DNA from: Malaya genurostris
Taxonomy: Eukaryota > Arthropoda > Insecta > Diptera > Culicidae
Length of the DNA: 64,000 bases
NCBI RefSeq assembly: GCF_030247185.1
Contig: NC_080571.1
Coordinates: 253,429,771-253,493,770, forward strand
Direction of reading: 5' to 3'
Shown: positions 1-10,463 of the stretch, one piece after another
Numbering within the stretch: position 1 is the stretch's first letter
Layout: the number at the start of each line of letters is the position of its first letter
Position numbers and translations under genes: made by a program
Notes under the pieces: model-generated
What the model was told of the DNA's origin: nothing
What the model saw: only the letters and a program-made list of their open reading frames with translations
Database searches by the model: none

Positions 1-542
1 ACTGTGCGCAGAAGATCGATCGTAGCGTAGACTGTGTGGCACGGGGCGCCGTCTTGTTGGAGCCAAATGGTGTCCAAGTCTTCCTCTTCAAGTAACGGGA
101 AGAACCAATCGCTAATCATGACGCGGTAGCGCTCGCCATTGATCGTGGCGGAGACTCCTGCCTCAATTTCGAAGTAAAATGGCCCAATGATGCCGCCAGA
201 CCAAAATCCGCACCAAACCGTCACTCTTTGAGGATGCATCGGCTTCTCCATGATAACGTGCGGGTTTTCCTTCCCCCAGATGCGATCATTTTGCTTATTA
301 ACATACCCGCCGAGATGAAAATGTGCCTCATCCGAGAGAATGATTTTTTTAAGCAAAAATCGGTGTCTTCTTCAAGCTGATCGCAAGCCCAGTTGACACT
401 ATCACGCGTCCCTCAAGCGTATACACAACCATTTTCGTTCAGCGGAAGGGTAAAACTATGTTTCTGTCAAATCAGAAGTGACATTAAGGTTACCAATGCC
501 GAAATAACCGCTAGTTAAAAAAAAATTAGATGGCGGACCCTG
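1..542 (-). pseudogene. Tc1/mariner-superfamily transposase relic, HTH region deleted, cut by window edge
   Basis: Reading the minus strand from about 408 to the window start gives a continuous transposase frame with SDEAHFHLGGYVNKQN, KPMHPQRVTVWCGFW and LQQDGAPCHT. The first catalytic Asp codon is at 330-332 and the second at 51-53; the third acidic residue lies beyond position 1. A start codon at 430-432 opens MVVYTLE and then passes straight into the pre-catalytic segment in another frame, so the N-terminal DNA-binding region is missing. The element end is CAGGGTCCGCCATC (minus strand, from 542), followed by TA at 543-544. The family resembles the MVVYTLE-type mariners common in insects (from memory). 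It is non-functional as it stands. Confidence 0.8.
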
Positions 543-599
543 TATATGCGTTCGTTTGTTGGATTGTCGCTTTTGCTAACTCTTCACTGTACGAGGCTG

Positions 600-890
600 G
601 GTGTCAATTTAAAAAAATGCAAAACTAGCCGCGTAACCTTTTACTGTCATAATTTTTAACGCTTATAACTCAGTCATTTGCTGATGATTTTATATAATAT
701 AACTACCAATCGATTCAAAAACATTTAGCCTAAACTTATGCGAAACGTCATTTAAGTATTTCAATTGCATAACATTGAAAAATTGGATTGAGTTGGCCTA
801 TGTTTTCACGAGCCAATGACAGTCGCAGTGAATGATGTCAAACTCTCGTCCGTTTTGCGCAGTATGAACTATAGCACAAAAGGGAATCTA
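600..890 (+). repeat. Promoter-like repeat segment shared with the 33.7-kb element
   Basis: The segment contains TTATATAATATAACTACCAAT at 690-710, then ATTTAAGTATTTCAAT, a CATTGAAAAA block and GAGCCAATGA near 811-820. The same order (TATA-like stretch, CCAAT, TATTTCAAT, TATTGAAAAA, CCAATCA) is read on the minus strand of 34380-34565. It is therefore a fragment of the same repeat in the opposite orientation, interrupted on the right by the DD37E insertion at 897. No coding potential is visible. The promoter-like look is inference from motif order only. Confidence 0.55.
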
Positions 891-896
891 TAAACA

Positions 897-2168
897 AGGA
901 GTGTATCGAAAAGTAGTTAGCAACATTGATTATTGAATAAAAAAGCGAAAAAAAACATGTTTTGACATCAATTTTCGATATATTGTAGAAAAATTACATT
1001 TTTATGCATTTCACTGATTATATTGAAGAAAATCCTAGTTTCTGTGAAACGCTCGCACTTTGGACTTGACATTCATTAAATTCTGCACAGTTACTTTTGT
1101 GACTTTCCTGGTGGCAGCTGTCCAGTTTTTTTTAACTCCTGCATGTTTTTTGACACTGTACCTTCCTTCCGAAAGTACCGCTTGACAATTGCCCAATACC
1201 TTTCAATTGGCCGAAAATCCGGGCAGTTCGGTGGGTTGATGTCCTTTTCCACTAATTGTACATTATTTTCTGGCAACCACTGTAGAACAGAGTTGGCATA
1301 GTGGGATGAAGCCAAATCCAGCCAGAAGAGAGGAGGAGCCTTATGCTTTCTGTACAGTGGCAGCATTCTCTTCTTCAAACATTCTTCCTCGTACACCTTG
1401 GCGTTAATTGTGCCCTTCGTGAAAAAAATCGACGACCGCAAACTACAGGTACGAATTGCTTGCCAGACCAACACCTTCTGCCCAAACTTTTCCATCGCCA
1501 CCGTGGTGTCAGCGTCGTCCAGGTCCTGGTACACCGATTTCGTGTAATATTGCGGTCCGGGCTGCGCTCGAGAGTCTTCCTAGGCGTAGGTTTCGTCGTC
1601 GATCAGGATGCATCCGTCTTTATTCTGTAGATTCCGGTTTTACAGATTTCGCGCTCTTGTTTTGGCCTGAATTTGCTGTACCAGGGACTTTTTCGGCACC
1701 TTCTGTTTCTTGTACGTTTTCAGGGAGTTCCGAACTTTGATCCGTTGAATCATCCCGATGCTGGTGTTGAACTGCTTGGCCAAATCCCGCGTCGACGCCG
1801 ATGGGTTTTTCCTGATGTACTCAACCACTTTTAAGCCGGGCTGGCTGGAACCCGTTTTCCTCCCGGGTCGGGGCAAATTCTTCATGGAAAGGGTGTTACC
1901 GAACTTCTCGATAATATTTTTGACACTGGTGTGATGCACTTTCACCCGTTTTGCAATTTCGTTGTACGTGACACCACTTTCTGAGCACCAAGTGTTCAGA
2001 ATCAATTCGACTAATCATTGAAACGATTAACCGTACCGAAACCAATCGATTGCGCAGCTGTTATTGACATGTAAACAAACATGTCACCGCAAAACACGCT
2101 GCAAAAAATTAAGCCATTTCAGAGTAATAACTGTTTGAATGTTGCTAACTACTTATCGATACACTCCT
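897..2168 (-). mobile_element. DD37E Tc1/mariner element, copy 1
   Basis: The ends are inverted repeats of about 31 bp starting AGGAGTGTATCGA and continuing through AAGTAGTTAGCAACATT, with one mismatch between left (897-927) and right (2138-2168). The right flank is TA (2169-2170); the left flank is CA (895-896), probably a mutated TA. The transposase relic inside is on the minus strand. The 1272-bp length suits a full-length Tc1/mariner. It shares structure and most sequence with the copy at 53692-54984. It inserted into the promoter-like repeat ending at about 890. Confidence 0.88.
1091..2035 (-). pseudogene. DD37E transposase pseudogene
   Basis: The N-terminal part (2005-1640) has a paired helix-turn-helix region: TWCSESGVTYNEIAKRVKVH, then a GRKT basic hinge, then a second HTH (TRDLAKQFNTSIGMIQRI). 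The catalytic part contains ILIDDET (first Asp), FWLDLASSHY (second Asp) and RPIERYW (Glu). Exactly 37 residues lie between the second Asp and the Glu, which defines DD37E. Two in-frame stops separate the parts: TAA near 1631, where copy 2 has Tyr, and TAG near 1588, where copy 2 has Lys. The start region is also eroded. All three catalytic residues are still encoded, but no full protein can be made. Confidence 0.88.
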
Positions 2169-2173
2169 TATAT

Positions 2174-3026
2174 CCCAAGTAGCACATGTATCTTGTCCAT
2201 AAAAATTAAAAATGAAACAGATGCTGCATAATGGTCGCATGACAAACACGACGAGGCAAGTCGTATTATGATGGTTACAATGGAGTCGAAATAGTGTTAC
2301 GAATTGACAGCTCATCATACTAAGTTACAATAAGTTCCAACGTAACTAACTCTCACGACGTGCTCGCATTAACTGTTTTTAGTCGCCAACTGGTCACCGT
2401 TACAAATTATGACCAGGGAATTAAATGCAATTTTTAATTATTGCGATTGGTCAACTGTTTTAACTTTGGTATATGAAAAACTATTATTATTCACAAAAAA
2501 GTTCTAACTGAACACATTTCGACTTTTTAGCTGTAAATTTCATATGACGAGAATAAAAATATGAATATGATTTTGTATGTCGATGTTCTGAAACCCAAAA
2601 TATCGAAGGCGCACGCGTTTTCAATAAGTACAAAGATCAACTTCACCATATATATTGAATGGCACTTAGATTTTGAGTAGATATAGTGAGTTTAAAGAAT
2701 ATTGAATACTATATTTCAGCTCTCATTATCGGATGCCAATTTTTGGTCGTAAATGCTGAATGGGAAAAACATCAACAAATTGTAACTTGACACAAACTTA
2801 TATTTTCTATTTCATTGTGACTGATGTGCGCGCTGAATCAAATCAAATATTCTTTACTGAGAAGTTGTTTGGCAACCCTTGGTAAGTCGCACAAGCTCCG
2901 CCTCTTACGCTTTTCAGGTCACATAGTAGTTATAATGCACGTTGCAAAGTCTTCAACTTGCAACTTCCATGAATTTGTGTCATATAAGTTACTGTCATTG
3001 AAATGCAATAACGTGTGCTACTTGGG
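2174..3026. mobile_element. Short TIR element, CCCAAGTAGC family
   Basis: Left end CCCAAGTAGCACATGT and right end reverse complement CCCAAGTAGCACACGT match at 15 of 16 positions. The flanks are AT on both sides (2172-2173 and 3027-3028), so the target duplication may be only 2 bp. Internally AAGTTACAAT (2332-2341) and ATTGTAACTT (2779-2788) form an inverted pair. No transposase is seen; the 75-codon frame at 2824-3051 runs through the right end and is chance. The same terminal motif starts elements at 11391 and 17643. I cannot assign a superfamily. Confidence 0.65.
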
Positions 3027-3059
3027 ATGCCCGAATACATTTCTGCTTTAGTTTACCCA

Positions 3060-3735
3060 TGACTTATCTTGATTCTCCGGTAACTAGCAAGGGGTTTTTT
3101 GCACTAACTTTTCTCGGAGATTACTGAACCGATTTTCACAAACTTAGATTCAAATGAAAAATCATGAAATTTTGCTTCAAATACATTTTTTTCAGTCTTA
3201 AAATCTTTCCTGTGGAATAGAACAATAATCGTTTACTCATTTCAAATAATGGTATAAGTAACATAAACATCAAAACTCATTACCGCATAATTTTCTCGGA
3301 TATGAGTTCACTGAAATCAAACATTTTAAGCTTTTTCGAGACTAAAATTGGGCTGTGGGTCGTTTTCGAAGGTCGAATAAGTGATAAGTGATAAGTCAGG
3401 TTCCGAAGATAAAATCGTAAAAGTAACGCAATCGTCAAATCATTTTTTTCTATCCGCATAGTTATTTCCGATAGTTACCTATGATCACGTTCGAATGTAT
3501 GATTGCTGATACGCTTGATATGAGAAATGTTGCCGAATATGTGACATAAACGATGAAGCACGCTTTTGTGAACTACTTCAATTAATCAGTAATAAATTTG
3601 CGTCAAAATTAGATCCAAATTAGTGTCAGAAATTATCTTAACAAAAAGGCAAAAAAAATCTTTTAATGATACTGTTTCGATGAAAGAGAATGGCGTTAGC
3701 ACACCACTAGGTGCATTTAGAATAGCTTTTTTATG
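3060..3735 (+). repeat. Culicine GCCTTTCTCATAT-type repeat, 5'-incomplete divergent copy
   Basis: It carries the recognisable subunit (TTGCACTAACTTTTCTCGGAG, then ACCGATTTTCACAAACTTAG, TTCAAATGAAA) from about 3097. It reaches a degraded 3' terminus, CACACCACTAGGTGCATTTA, near 3699-3718. The 5' head, with the GT-rich stretch, is missing. No coding sequence is supported. Confidence 0.7.
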
Positions 3736-3739
3736 ATTG

Positions 3740-5690
3740 AAAAAGTTTAATCTATTATTTACATTGATATTGATGACAATGTGTAACAAATATTTTCATG
3801 TTATGTAAGAATCAGTTATTCTATTACTATATGTCCTTGCAACGAAACGACAATTTGTTTTAACTTCTTTTTAACTTATCCCCAATATGTCACTAGTCAG
3901 AGGTACAAGAGGTTAGATGTAAGCAGCATAGTTGTGGTGCACAGAATTGCACCCTAATTTCCCACGCTTCAAACCTAATTTTCTCATTCATTAACCTAAC
4001 TAATACACCATAATCCACCTTTCATTGGAATCTTTTTTTTTCTCACAAGAATTTGTACGTTTGATGGCAAATCAACTGCCCTCCGTCCGTTCATCTGACT
4101 TCCGCAGTGGTCAATGAAGGCAGATTAAGTTCCATTCTATTACAATCATCCGTTGGTCATTTGAAGGAAAGCAAATAATTGATCCAATTAGACACTTCGG
4201 CAGCAGTTCGCCAAGTACTCCAAACAATCACCAATTACATGGTGACTTCTAGCACGCACCGACACTTTGCCCATTCCACAATGATTGTTCTTGCTGTTTT
4301 TCCGTATCCGTTGTTGTGTTTTCCCGGGGAAAATCTTCCCTCACTATTGCCACGCTTTCTGTTCGGTGTCGTACTTACCGAATCGGAAAGTTTTTTTTTT
4401 CGTTTCGTTTCGCTTCGCTTTCGTTTCCGATTCCGATTCCGATTCCGAATCTACTAATTGAAATGCGTGCGGGTCGTAGGAATACAGATCGTACGGCCTC
4501 CCCCACAAAAAGAAACAAACACACACACCGACATATCGTCAGTGTTGGTTCAAGGATGGGAAAAAGTTTTGTCTCTTACTTTCAATTATCCGGCAGCGTT
4601 TACGTCGTCTGACCAAGAACCGCGGTCAGTTGGAACAGCCGGAAGGTTAGCGGAATTCTGGCAAACATGTGCCATTTTATTTTGTTTTGGCGCCCAACCA
4701 ACCTTCCTGGCGCCAGCTTGAACCTCCGTTTGATTTGTAATTTTTGATCGAGGAAGTAGGGCTCGGGGTAGAATAGTGACCAAATTTTCTTTTTGGAAAC
4801 AAACTTTCCAATTGTTAAAATTATATTCCACACTCGTTGCAAATTCGGTGGTATTGTTCTCTGCTTCTCGAATGTGGATCAATGTTTCGAATACACTAAC
4901 TGAGTTGCTACAAAATGGACCATCTACTTTGAATGCTCTAATCAACATTTGACCGTCAAGATTGTCTGAATTTCTCCCCACAACAGCATAAAGTATCCTT
5001 GCAACATCATATAAACTCTTCAAATTGCTGTTCGTTCAGTTCCTTTCATGTTCACTGTCACCCGTACCTTGTAATTTACTGTCGCCTTTCTCATCCCGGC
5101 TGGGGAAGAGCTATCAACAACTATCCCATTTTTCGAACAACGCCATACAATCTTGGAAATGAAGTCAAGTGATAGGAAAAATCAAACTCCCATATGATGG
5201 CAATTCTGACGCTAGAGCGAGAGAATTTTTATAACACAACGAAACAAAAGGGCATCTAGGTTTATCTGGGAAACATGAAAACAAATAGATATATTTGATG
5301 AAAAGCGAGAATATCTCGTTTTTTCATTAATAATGTGATGTATTCGAAATTACCTTTTCGGCGAAATGTCTCTCACGGCGAAACGGCTTTCGATGAAATA
5401 ATCCCCACCGATTTTAACTTCCATCATCTAGACTTCGAACGATATCTACACTTGAAAAGTCAGTCGAAAAAACCCAACCATCGAACACCGGTATGTGAGC
5501 ACCAGCCATTTGAAAGTATACCGGTCGTCAAATGGTGAGATAACTAAGTCCTCACAAGTCCCTATCTCATGCCTCCCCGAGCGTCTATGATGACATTTGG
5601 TCAATAGAACGGCGTCGACTGGGTGCTATCGCCTTCTGCGTTAGTAGCAGAATGAGAGGGTGCGAAATGGCTTGTAGGTTGAAGCCCATC
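3740..5690. other. Mostly unique sequence, no supported gene
   Basis: There is a pyrimidine-rich microsatellite at about 4390-4449 (CGTTT units followed by CGATTC/GATTCC units). A minus-strand open frame at 4586-5023 (145 codons) has no motif I recognise, no signal peptide or repeat, and overlaps two other frames of similar length. A GTAAGT donor-like site lies on the minus strand at about 4371-4382. None of these is enough to call a host exon. Confidence 0.4.
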
Positions 5691-5699
5691 CTAAAGTGC

Positions 5700-6715
5700 A
5701 ATGTTCATCATAGTATGTTATAACATATAGTTCTGTCGTTTGTTACATCATGTATTATTAGTATTATTTTTATTATTGGAAGAGCGCAACTTACACTGCG
5801 ATATTAACTGTTATATTATATCATAGCATATTGTTTCATATATTATCGTCTTACACTATTTTATGTTAGTATGGTATTATACTGCATTGCATTATAGCAT
5901 ATTATATTGCATTATATTATATTATATTATATTATATTATATTATATTATATTATATTATATTATATTATATTATATTATATTATATTATATTATATTAT
6001 ATTATATTATAGGGTTTAGAATATTATGAGTAGTACTACGTACCTCTGCGCAAAATATAAATTTGTTTTCCTTATAAGTTATCATTTTTTAAGTACTCTT
6101 TTAACTAACTATCAAGGTCGTCACAAGCTGAGCTTGGTCCTCACTGGTTCCTGTTTCATGCCTACATGTGTGTCTGTGGTGACAATTGGTCGAGGGAATG
6201 CGTTGATGGTAGAATGAAAGGGTGAGAAATGACATATAGATTCAAGTAATATAATATCATAGCATATCGCAACATATCATTTTATTCATTATATTATTTA
6301 TTATATATTGCATTGTAATATATTAGATTTGTTTTTTTTTGTTTTTTATTATTATTTTCATTATTATATTTATTGTTATTATTATTAATTTGTCATCAAT
6401 AATAATAACATATATTATTTTTATAGATGTGAATATTATTATTGTTATTAGAAGAGAAACATTCTACTTCCTGCAGTATTGCGAAGATAGAAGAGCATAA
6501 CTGACACTCTACACTAAATGTTATTTTATATATTGTTTTATGATATATTATATTATATTTTATGACATTGTATTATATTATATTAAATTAAAATATATTA
6601 TATTATATTATGTTATATTGTATAATTTTGTAATCTATTATATCTTTTCATGTTATATTAATTTCATTACACTATGTTTCATTGTATTTTTCAATATAAA
6701 ACATTTTGCACAGGG
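5700..6715. repeat. AT-rich low-complexity tract
   Basis: About 1 kb is dominated by TATAT/ATTAT words, flanked by more ordinary sequence around 6030-6240. Two similar short blocks (AGAATGAGAGGGTGCGAAATGG near 5650 and AGAATGAAAGGGTGAGAAATGA near 6211) suggest a diverged duplication of the tract with its flank. The open frames here are artefacts of composition. Confidence 0.7.
5911..6010. repeat. (ATTAT)20 microsatellite
   Basis: Twenty exact copies of the pentamer ATTAT occupy 100 bp without interruption. Such perfection indicates recent replication slippage, so the locus is probably length-polymorphic. Confidence 0.95.
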
Positions 6716-7055
6716 GCGTAAAGGGTAGGGAGCATCAGGGCATCGGACGAATTGATGACTGGACGAGGGATTGTGGATAGCCAGCCCAAGTCTGACGCGC
6801 CCTTCTCAAACAAACCATCAGGCGGGTTCAAGCAAGTATAGCGATATGCTTCATCCATGCACTGGATATTATGGTTGGAAGAGCATCCTTTATTCCCGCG
6901 GAATACGAGTAAGTAACTCTACTTACATATCCGCCCAACCCTTTTTGTTCGCTTTTCGGTAACAGCTATAGTAAGAAGGTGAATGGATGAGTCATATCGG
7001 GGCTACTGTAAGTCTACCCGCATCCACTGGCAAGTCCTTGAACTGATGGTGGCTT

Positions 7056-7080
7056 CACTTCACATCACATCACATCACAC
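7056..7080. repeat. Short TCACA/CACAT tandem tract
   Basis: Five imperfect pentamers (TCACA type) lie just before a block, CCAGCCATTTGAAAGTATACCG, that also occurs at about 5501-5523. That makes 7082-7103 and 5501-5523 two copies of a short dispersed repeat. Confidence 0.6.
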
Positions 7081-7381
7081 CAGCCATTTGAAAGTATACC
7101 GATTACGTTGAGCCCCTCGCGTTTCGAGCCCCAAACACTGCGATGTACTTTAGGTAAATCGCCAAGTTCTTGTGAGAGAGTCGACCCAAAATTCACTAAT
7201 TTTCGTGCACTAAACAAGGTAAACGCGTAAAACAAATGTATTACTCTATGCTGAAATGTATTACCGTTAGTTCGGTTACGTTGCAATCAGCTGATTTTGA
7301 AGTTCCGATTTTGATCTCATCAAGATGGCTTCGTGACCGGAGGCCGAAAAAACCACAATAAAATTAATTTGACGCAGCACT

Positions 7382-7681
7382 CAACGTTACCAGGTATACC
7401 GATTTATCGGTATTTATACAGATATTTGACCTTTATACTGCAATACAGATATGTACTCCCAAAATACCGATAATTCACGGATTGTACAGATAAATATTGA
7501 TTTTTGTTGATAGCATGGATTGACAGGCGAAAAGGTTGCTACGAGACCTTTTTTTTGTTCACGAAAATGAGCTTTGGTCACATTTCCGTGAACTTATGTT
7601 GACGAGATTCTGATACCGATATGGTACAGATAGATTTTTGCGCCGAATACAGATTTTTGGAAAAATGACCTGGCAACACTG
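7382..7681. mobile_element. hAT-type MITE with 8-bp target duplication
   Basis: The 300-bp element is bounded by GCAGCACT on both sides (7374-7381 and 7682-7689, exact). Its ends are CAACGTTACCAGGT and, as reverse complement of the right end, CAGTGTTGCCAGGT (11 of 14 match). The interior is rich in ATACAGAT/ACAGATTT words, also seen near 18650-18800 and 41330-41450. There is no coding sequence. An 8-bp duplication with CAG-type ends fits hAT; mobilisation in trans is inferred. Confidence 0.85.
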
Positions 7682-8024
7682 GCAGCACTATTCGTCATCA
7701 GAGGGCACTCTGTCATATGGCGTTTTTCAATGAAGAACACTGGTGGCGTGGATTGCTCTGGTTTTGCACCTTCGAGCAGAAGTGACAATGAAGCACCGTC
7801 AGAATACTGCATTTCGACTCGAAAGTGCCATTCATCACATAAAATTGAATTTTTTGTGTGATTTTGAAATTACATGGATTGATATTAGCGACTGGAACTT
7901 GAACCGAGACTCAGACGAGTTCTGAAACACATATCTGCTTGTCAGGTAGTTGGTACATACGAGTTTATACAATAGCATCCGAGTGCTCAGTTGAAAGAAA
8001 ATTACACAAAAAATACACACAACG

Positions 8025-8110
8025 CAGGGGTCGGGAACCTTTTGAGTTAGAAGAGCCAAGAATGTTATTTACAAAATTTCAAAGAGCCACAAAATATTTT
8101 CTTAACAAAA
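8025..8110. mobile_element. hAT-like terminal segment (single end)
   Basis: CAGGGGTCGGGAACCTTTTG at 8025-8044, followed by spaced AGAGCCA words (about 8053 and 8082), resembles the 5' end of a widespread hAT group. I found no matching right end, so the element is truncated or its partner is too degraded. The identification is from memory of the terminal motif. Confidence 0.45.
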
Positions 8111-9595
8111 ATGAAGAAAATTTGAAAATACAGTAATTTTTGCTCTAAATTAATGACATTTAATAAAATTAATGACATAAGAATTGATATGCTCCGAAGA
8201 AAATTCTTTGAAACAAATCAATTCTTGTGTCAAAAAACACATATATCGTGTGAATATCAATGCAAATTAAGATCTTTTGAGATCAACATATTCAATTAAA
8301 AAAAATGTCACATGTTTAATCCATTCTGAAATATTTAACGTGCTGAAATTAACGCTTTCTTGAAAGTACGTTTGATACATATTGAATCATTATTCTAAAA
8401 TTCCGTCATTTTGGGAATAACGTTTCGATGAATTGCCTTATATATGTATTTGCGTCGCCTGTGAATTTTATAGTTTTTTCTGTATAAGCTGGGTTTTTCT
8501 GTTCTTGCAGTTAGATTGTATTTTTGTTTGAAGCAAAACCCATTCCAGTTCCGAATGCAACTGCTGTCAAATGTCCAAATAAGCAGGAGAACCTGTCACT
8601 TGAACTAATTTGTTCTGATTCCACTTGTGGTTGGAGCTGGGTTAGTTTCTGTTTTCTTCAAACGGAAACGATATTTGATTCAACTCATTTAATTTAGCCT
8701 GACACTCTTTTATTTAATTTCACTGTTCGGAGTTTTTCTATTGAAAACTATTGGTAAATATAAGAAAAAATTATTATGTTATTCAGAATGTGTGCGAGTT
8801 TTTAAAGACCAATTAATTTATCACACGTTGTTCTAAAGAATTTTTTAAATATTTTTCATGTTGTACGGTAAATCTGGATAATCAACGAGTATGGTAAAAA
8901 TACAGCATGAATTGTATAATCGTATTACAATTACCACCAAACTTCTGTAAATTTGATAATAAATGACAAATAACTGCCAAACTGCGACCATTTAATAAAG
9001 GCTACACTCGGGTCAGCATGTGAAATCTGTCCCCTAAGAAAATTCATTTTGTTATTTCACATTTTACAGTGCTTGGAGACTGGAGGCAATTTCCCCTAAA
9101 TGTCCACCCTTTAAATGCCATATTGACGAAGCTCTGGTAGTTCTACTGATTTTTATTTTATTTGATTTTTGAAGCAGCCTCACCAACGAAAAAATTGAAA
9201 AGGAAAACCTGTTTTAATTCACTTTGTGGTGTAATTATGAATTTCTCATCAACATTTCATTAGCGATCGATGAAAGTTCCGATGGAGTTTTTGACAATGT
9301 ATTTCTAGAGCCGAAACTCGGAGAGCGTCACAGTTGCAAAAAGTTTTTGCGGCCATCAAATAGTTAGGCTTACAAGATTATCAAGAATACAAAAGTAATA
9401 TGATCGAAAAAACGATACGTCTTTATTCAGAATAAGTGTGAAATCTTTTAAAAAATGTCGTGTCTTAAATTATATGAAGAATAGCCATTTTGAACAACAT
9501 ATAATAAGTTCAGCGCAAAAACTATTACACTATTTAGATTGAGTAAATTAAACGAAAATAACACCAAATAGAAACCTGGACTCCTGTTACTTCTT
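8111..9595. other. No gene or clear repeat seen
   Basis: AT-rich sequence with stops in all frames. I see no transposase motif, TIR pair or tandem repeat. Confidence 0.5.
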
Positions 9596-9629
9596 TACTT
9601 GGAGGACATTAGTCGAGTCTTTTTACGCA

Positions 9630-9740
9630 GTCCACCTGGGTTTGATCCCCAACCCCGCACATAGGGTCAGAAAGCTTTTCTGGCCCAAAGAGACGAATGA
9701 CCTAAAGGTTAAAACCTCTATAATTGAAACAAAAAAAAAC
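9630..9740 (+). mobile_element. tRNA-related SINE, decayed copy
   Basis: GGGTTTGATCCCCAACCCCGC resembles a pol III B box (GGTTCRANNCC) of a tRNA-derived SINE. It is followed by CTGGCCCAAAGAGACGAATG, CCTCTATAATTGAAAC and an A-rich tail. The same order, in reverse complement, is at 61598-61701 and a poorer one at 47065-47175. No A box is recognisable, so the 5' half is missing. Confidence 0.7.
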
Positions 9741-10004
9741 TTCTTCATATTCTTATAAGTGTAGTAATAGTTTTCAAGCAATATAATGAAACATGCATTG
9801 CGATTGGATTTTTATTTTTTTTTTATTATTACCAATGTGATCACAGCCGATGAATTCGTTGTAAGTTTTTGTTCTGCCATACACGCTATATGTAATCGAT
9901 CATAGCACGCTGTGTGTAAAGGCGGTGGTGTTTTGTCTTCCGTACCAGCACGTAGCAGTTTTGCATTGTCATTTAGTAAGATGGTTTGAAAGTTTTGACA
10001 CATC

Positions 10005-10375
10005 CCCCTATAATTTCGGAACCGGAAGTCAGATCTGGATGAGATTGCACACCTTTTTTATGACAATGAGTGCTTTAATTTGAATCATGATTTGTAAATA
10101 TCGGTTTAAATCGAAGTGAATGAATGATTTTTTGGGAATTTTTCTTGACTAATGTAGGTTTATATATCGATTTACCATCACTTGTGAAAAAATACTCATA
10201 AATAATTCACATTTTCTCCTAAATTTGCACTTACTACCTTGTAATTCCGGAGCTGGAAGTCCACATATTCATACATACACACATACAGATATTTTGTGAT
10301 CTCGATGAACCTCCGGGCCTCAGTTTAAAAGTCGGTTTTAACGGTTTTATAATAAAGGCAAAACTTATTTTTTTA
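10005..10375 (-). repeat. Culicine repeat fragment, minus strand
   Basis: Read on the minus strand it begins near the family head (GCCTTTATT, then GACTTTTAAACTGAGGCCCGG). It passes through ACACACAT-type sequence and ends with the subunit word CTGACTTCCGGTTCCGAAATT. It lacks the family 3' terminus and is non-coding. Confidence 0.65.
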
Positions 10376-10463
10376 AGACATTTTTTTCTATTTTGTTGAA
10401 TTGAAAAATACTTGATATTTTGAAAAATATTTTGTCACACTTCTTATTTCCATACCACTTTTT

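Noticed and set aside
4586..5023. 145-codon minus-strand frame as a host gene
   Set aside because: No domain, no supported start or splice structure, and other frames of similar length overlap it.
9630..9740. tRNA gene because of the GGTTTGATCCCCAACCCC box
   Set aside because: No acceptor stem, A box or cloverleaf can be formed, and the same sequence with an A-rich tail occurs at 61598-61701 and 47065-47180. It is a SINE.
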